Below are positions 6,553 through 7,789 of a stretch of 7,789 nt of DNA, piece after piece. Within the stretch, counting starts at the first letter, position 1. Each line of letters opens with the position of its first letter. Source of the stretch: an uncultured Ruminococcus sp. (GTDB lineage Bacteria; Bacillota; Clostridia; Oscillospirales; Ruminococcaceae); NCBI GenBank assembly GCA_946188175.1, contig CAMHUJ010000066.1, forward strand, positions 1 through 7,789, read 5' to 3'. Position numbers and translations under genes: made by a program. The notes beneath the pieces are model-generated. The model worked only from the letters and a program-made list of their open reading frames with translations, did no database searches and was not told the DNA's origin.

Positions 6553-6557
6553 CCTCC
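6553..6557 (-). promoter_or_regulatory. Strong ribosome binding site selecting a TTG start for yidC
   Basis: GGAGG on the minus strand lies 8 nt before the TTG at 6544. No ATG in this frame sits at a suitable distance, so the consensus SD supports the rare start codon. A weak start codon may limit YidC synthesis relative to its neighbours. Confidence 0.7.
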
Positions 6558-6588
6558 GTTCAATGGAACACGATAATTCAATATTCTG

Positions 6589-6942
6589 TCATTTGCGCGC
6601 GGCTTTTCTGCCGTGCCATTTCGTCCGGTCTGCGAGCAGCAGATCATATTCCAGCGCAAGCCGCTGCGCTTTTGAAAGCGGATCCGGCTGCGGGACCTTA
6701 TGCCTGCCCAGCAGATCAAACTGCAGCGGAACAGGGTCCCAGCCGCCCTTTGAAAAGGGATTGCACCGCAGGATCCGGAGCGTACCGAGCCATGTGCCGC
6801 GGAAAATGCCGAAGCGTTCGATTGCTTCGAGGGCATATGCCGAGCAGGTCGGTCTGTAGCGGCAGACTGCCGGAAAGAGCGGCGAAATGAAGCGCCGGTA
6901 AAAGCGGATCGGTGCGGCATAAATACGCCGCAGCAGCTTCAT
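6589..6942 (-). CDS. yidD: Membrane protein insertion efficiency factor YidD
   Basis: YidD is a small membrane-associated protein that aids YidC-dependent insertion. The family signature is clear: an amphipathic basic start (MKLLRRIYAAPIRFYRRFIS), then CRYRPTCSAYALEAI with Cys27 and Cys33, RFGIFRGTW, and RCNPFSKGGWDPV with Cys60. The conserved part ends near residue 73. The further 44 residues (to 117) are hydrophilic and make it longer than the usual 70-90. The ATG at 6942 overlaps the rnpA stop as ATGA (4 bp). I see no real Shine-Dalgarno sequence, so translation probably depends on ribosomes finishing rnpA. yidC follows after 44 bp. Confidence 0.94.
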   Translation of the reverse strand: MKLLRRIYAAPIRFYRRFISPLFPAVCRYRPTCSAYALEAIERFGIFRGTWLGTLRILRCNPFSKGGWDPVPLQFDLLGRHKVPQPDPLSKAQRLALEYDLLLADRTKWHGRKAARK

Positions 6943-7352
6943 GACTGCTTCGCGGTTCTGCCGCCGCGCGTTTTTTTATGATTCTGCGGATTCGGCGTGC
7001 AGGGAATCTCTCCGCTGCTGACGCCGTAGCAATGCTTCACGCCGGTTGTCAGAAAGCGCTCTGTCAGAACGGTCGAGGACTGCTCCGGCAGCGAGCTTCT
7101 TGCAACGACAACGAGGTCAATTCCGATCGGGAGCAGCGGCTCCGCAGCGCGGTATGCCTCGCGGATGATGCGCTTTGCGCGGTTTCGTTTGACAGCATTG
7201 CCGATCTTTTTGCCTGCGGTGATGCCGAGGCGGTTATAGGGCAGACGGTTCGGTCTGACATAGAGCAGTGCGCTGCCCAGCGAGCAGAACGCACCGGAGC
7301 GGTAGAGCCGCTGGAAGTCTGCGTTCTGGTTGAGTATCTGCGTAAAAAGCAT
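6939..7352 (-). CDS. rnpA: Ribonuclease P protein component
   Basis: RnpA is the protein cofactor of the RNase P ribozyme, which removes 5' leaders from precursor tRNAs. The 137-residue protein has the family layout: an aromatic N-terminal stretch (ADFQRLYRSG, 11-20), RLGITAGKKIGNAVKRNRAK with the RNR signature (KRNR at 55-58) and its helix RIIREAYR, and a strand DLVVVAR (79-85). The last 25 residues (PNPQNHKKTRGGRTAKQS at the end) are basic and look like a disordered extension. The start is the ATG at 7352, preceded by GGGGGAGA (7365-7358). A longer frame beginning at 7403 runs through the rpmH terminator and is not believable. rnpA overlaps yidD by 4 bp and lies 84 bp after rpmH. Confidence 0.95.
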   Translation of the reverse strand: MLFTQILNQNADFQRLYRSGAFCSLGSALLYVRPNRLPYNRLGITAGKKIGNAVKRNRAKRIIREAYRAAEPLLPIGIDLVVVARSSLPEQSSTVLTERFLTTGVKHCYGVSSGEIPCTPNPQNHKKTRGGRTAKQS

Positions 7353-7357
7353 AGGCT

Positions 7358-7371
7358 TCTCCCCCGGGGAG
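7358..7371 (-). promoter_or_regulatory. rnpA ribosome binding site inside a small palindrome
   Basis: The minus strand reads CTCCCCGGGGGAG (7371-7359), in which GGAG is the Shine-Dalgarno core 6 nt before the ATG at 7352. CTCC just upstream can pair with GGAG (4-5 GC-rich pairs, 3-5 nt loop), which could partly hide the site. Pairing is seen by eye; any regulatory effect is inference. Confidence 0.55.
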
Positions 7372-7390
7372 CGTTGACATTTCGCATAGT

Positions 7391-7419
7391 AAAAAAGGAC
7401 CACAATATCTTGTGGCCCT
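7391..7419 (-). terminator. Intrinsic terminator or attenuator between rpmH and rnpA
   Basis: Minus-strand RNA forms a 10-pair stem (7419-7410 with 7405-7396, one G-U pair) with a 4-nt loop, followed by a run of U residues ending at 7391. The distal A-U pair uses the first U of that run. It lies 18 nt after the rpmH stop codon. Only 38 nt separate it from the rnpA start and I see no promoter there, so rnpA is probably expressed by partial readthrough. From memory, an equivalent terminator between these two genes is known in E. coli, where it lowers rnpA output relative to ribosomal protein L34. Confidence 0.85.
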
Positions 7420-7436
7420 CTTACTTGCGTATCGGA

Positions 7437-7571
7437 TCAGTAGGTCAGCTTTGCACGACCCTTTGCACGGCGGCGAGCCAGAACCTTGCGGCCATTCGCG
7501 GTTGCCATACGTTTGCGGAAGCCATGTTCCATCTTGCGATGACGCTTCTTCGGCTGGTATGTTCTCTTCAT
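7437..7571 (-). CDS. rpmH: 50S ribosomal protein L34
   Basis: L34 is a small, very basic protein of the large ribosomal subunit. This gene encodes exactly 44 residues, the usual bacterial length, and carries the family pattern: MKRTYQPKKRHRK at the start, HGFRKRMATANGRKVLARRR in the middle and KGRAKLTY at the end. The ATG at 7571 is preceded by AAAGGAGT (7588-7581) at a 9-nt spacing. It has a near-consensus promoter about 80 bp upstream and a terminator just after the stop, fitting strong, mostly single-gene expression. Its place next to rnpA, with dnaA/oriC usually on the other side, is the classic arrangement. Confidence 0.97.
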   Translation of the reverse strand: MKRTYQPKKRHRKMEHGFRKRMATANGRKVLARRRAKGRAKLTY

Positions 7572-7649
7572 AGCTTAGTCACTCCTTTGCATTGTTCGTT
7601 TGCATATATCGCTGCGCAGGGCAGAGATATAGAATCTTTGCACTCATTG

Positions 7650-7678
7650 ATTATACAGAAAAATCCGCGAAAAGTCAA
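7650..7678 (-). promoter_or_regulatory. Sigma-A-type promoter for rpmH
   Basis: On the minus strand the -35 box TTGACT (7678-7673) and -10 box TATAAT (7655-7650) are separated by exactly 17 bp. The start would be near 7643, leaving a leader of about 72 nt. The A/T-rich stretch upstream (about 7681-7745) could act as an UP-like region. It is the only clear promoter upstream of the rpmH-to-rsmG gene series. Confidence 0.88.
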
Positions 7679-7760
7679 GCATTTTCCGATACATTTGTAT
7701 AGTTTGCTGAAAAACAATTTATTTTCCATACTGTTATAGATAGTTTCATGCAAAGAGAAC

Positions 7761-7789
7761 TGTCCGCCGCAGAAAATCCGCAGCGGACA
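7761..7789. repeat. Inverted repeat at the right edge (hairpin, role unknown)
   Basis: TGTCCGC and GCGGACA flank an interrupted palindrome that folds in minus-strand RNA into a stem of about 12 pairs (two G-U) with an AUUUU loop. No clean U-run follows on the minus strand (GTTCTCTTTGC). The plus-strand continuation is outside the window, so it could be a terminator for a gene from either side. Between it and the rpmH promoter I see no other gene or convincing DnaA box. Confidence 0.5.

Noticed and set aside
6545..6588. GTTC-AATG-GAAC mini inverted repeat in the yidD-yidC gap as a half parS or terminator
   Set aside because: It has only four pairs and no U-run, and the parS centre CACGTG is missing.
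5870..6859. Plus-strand open frame (329 codons) opposite yidC and yidD
   Set aside because: It is antisense to two clear family members, has no good SD and has no recognisable domain; it is a shadow of codon use.
7374..7379. Plus-strand TTGACA as a possible -35 box
   Set aside because: The hexamer 17 bp downstream is GGACCA, not a -10 box, and no plus-strand gene follows.
7353..7403. N-terminal extension of rnpA (17 codons)
   Set aside because: It runs through the rpmH terminator, and a strong SD sits just before the ATG at 7352 where the family begins.
7568..7753. Minus-strand open frame of 61 codons upstream of rpmH
   Set aside because: It spans the rpmH promoter and leader, has no SD and overlaps the rpmH start codon.
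1..7789. Mobile element, CRISPR array, tRNA or defence system
   Set aside because: No transposase, integrase, direct-repeat array or tRNA-like cloverleaf was seen; the genes form a conserved chromosomal order.

Overview
This is an ordinary core-genome window from the origin-proximal side of a Firmicutes-type chromosome. It most resembles a mid-GC member of the Clostridia, perhaps Ruminococcus/Oscillospiraceae-like; that placement is inferred from protein flavour and gene order, not from a search. All credible genes are on the minus strand, so transcription runs from high to low coordinates. The order is rpmH, rnpA, yidD, yidC, jag (khpB), mnmE, mnmG, rsmG, followed by the first 27 codons of an unidentified gene that leaves the window on the left.

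Right end (about 7353-7789): a strong sigma-A-type promoter (TTGACT, 17 bp, TATAAT) drives rpmH. A perfect 10-pair hairpin with a U-tract follows rpmH. A second inverted repeat lies at the extreme right edge. In this gene neighbourhood dnaA and oriC usually lie just beyond rpmH. No convincing DnaA box is visible inside the window, so the origin itself is probably outside it.

Middle (4319-7352): rnpA, yidD, yidC and jag form a compact group with a 4-bp rnpA/yidD overlap and gaps of 44 and 57 bp. RnpA is the protein part of RNase P, which matures tRNA. YidC inserts membrane proteins, YidD assists that pathway, and Jag/KhpB is an RNA-binding protein encoded next to yidC. An 8-bp GC-rich hairpin plus U-tract follows jag and runs directly into the Shine-Dalgarno sequence of mnmE.

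Left-middle (279-4273): mnmE and mnmG encode the two-subunit tRNA U34 modification complex, and rsmG encodes the 16S rRNA G527 methyltransferase. RNA maturation or modification thus links rnpA, mnmE, mnmG and rsmG.

The most notable non-coding content is three perfect copies of the parS-type palindrome TGTTCCACGTGGAACA. One lies just after rsmG and two lie in the mnmG-mnmE gap. The rsmG copy sits inside a 32-bp perfect palindrome followed by six U residues, so it looks like a parS site and an intrinsic terminator in one element. A copy in the mnmG-mnmE gap lies 2 nt from the mnmG ribosome binding site. The window shows no phage, insertion sequence, CRISPR or defence system. Its interest lies in how segregation sites, terminators and ribosome binding sites are superimposed.
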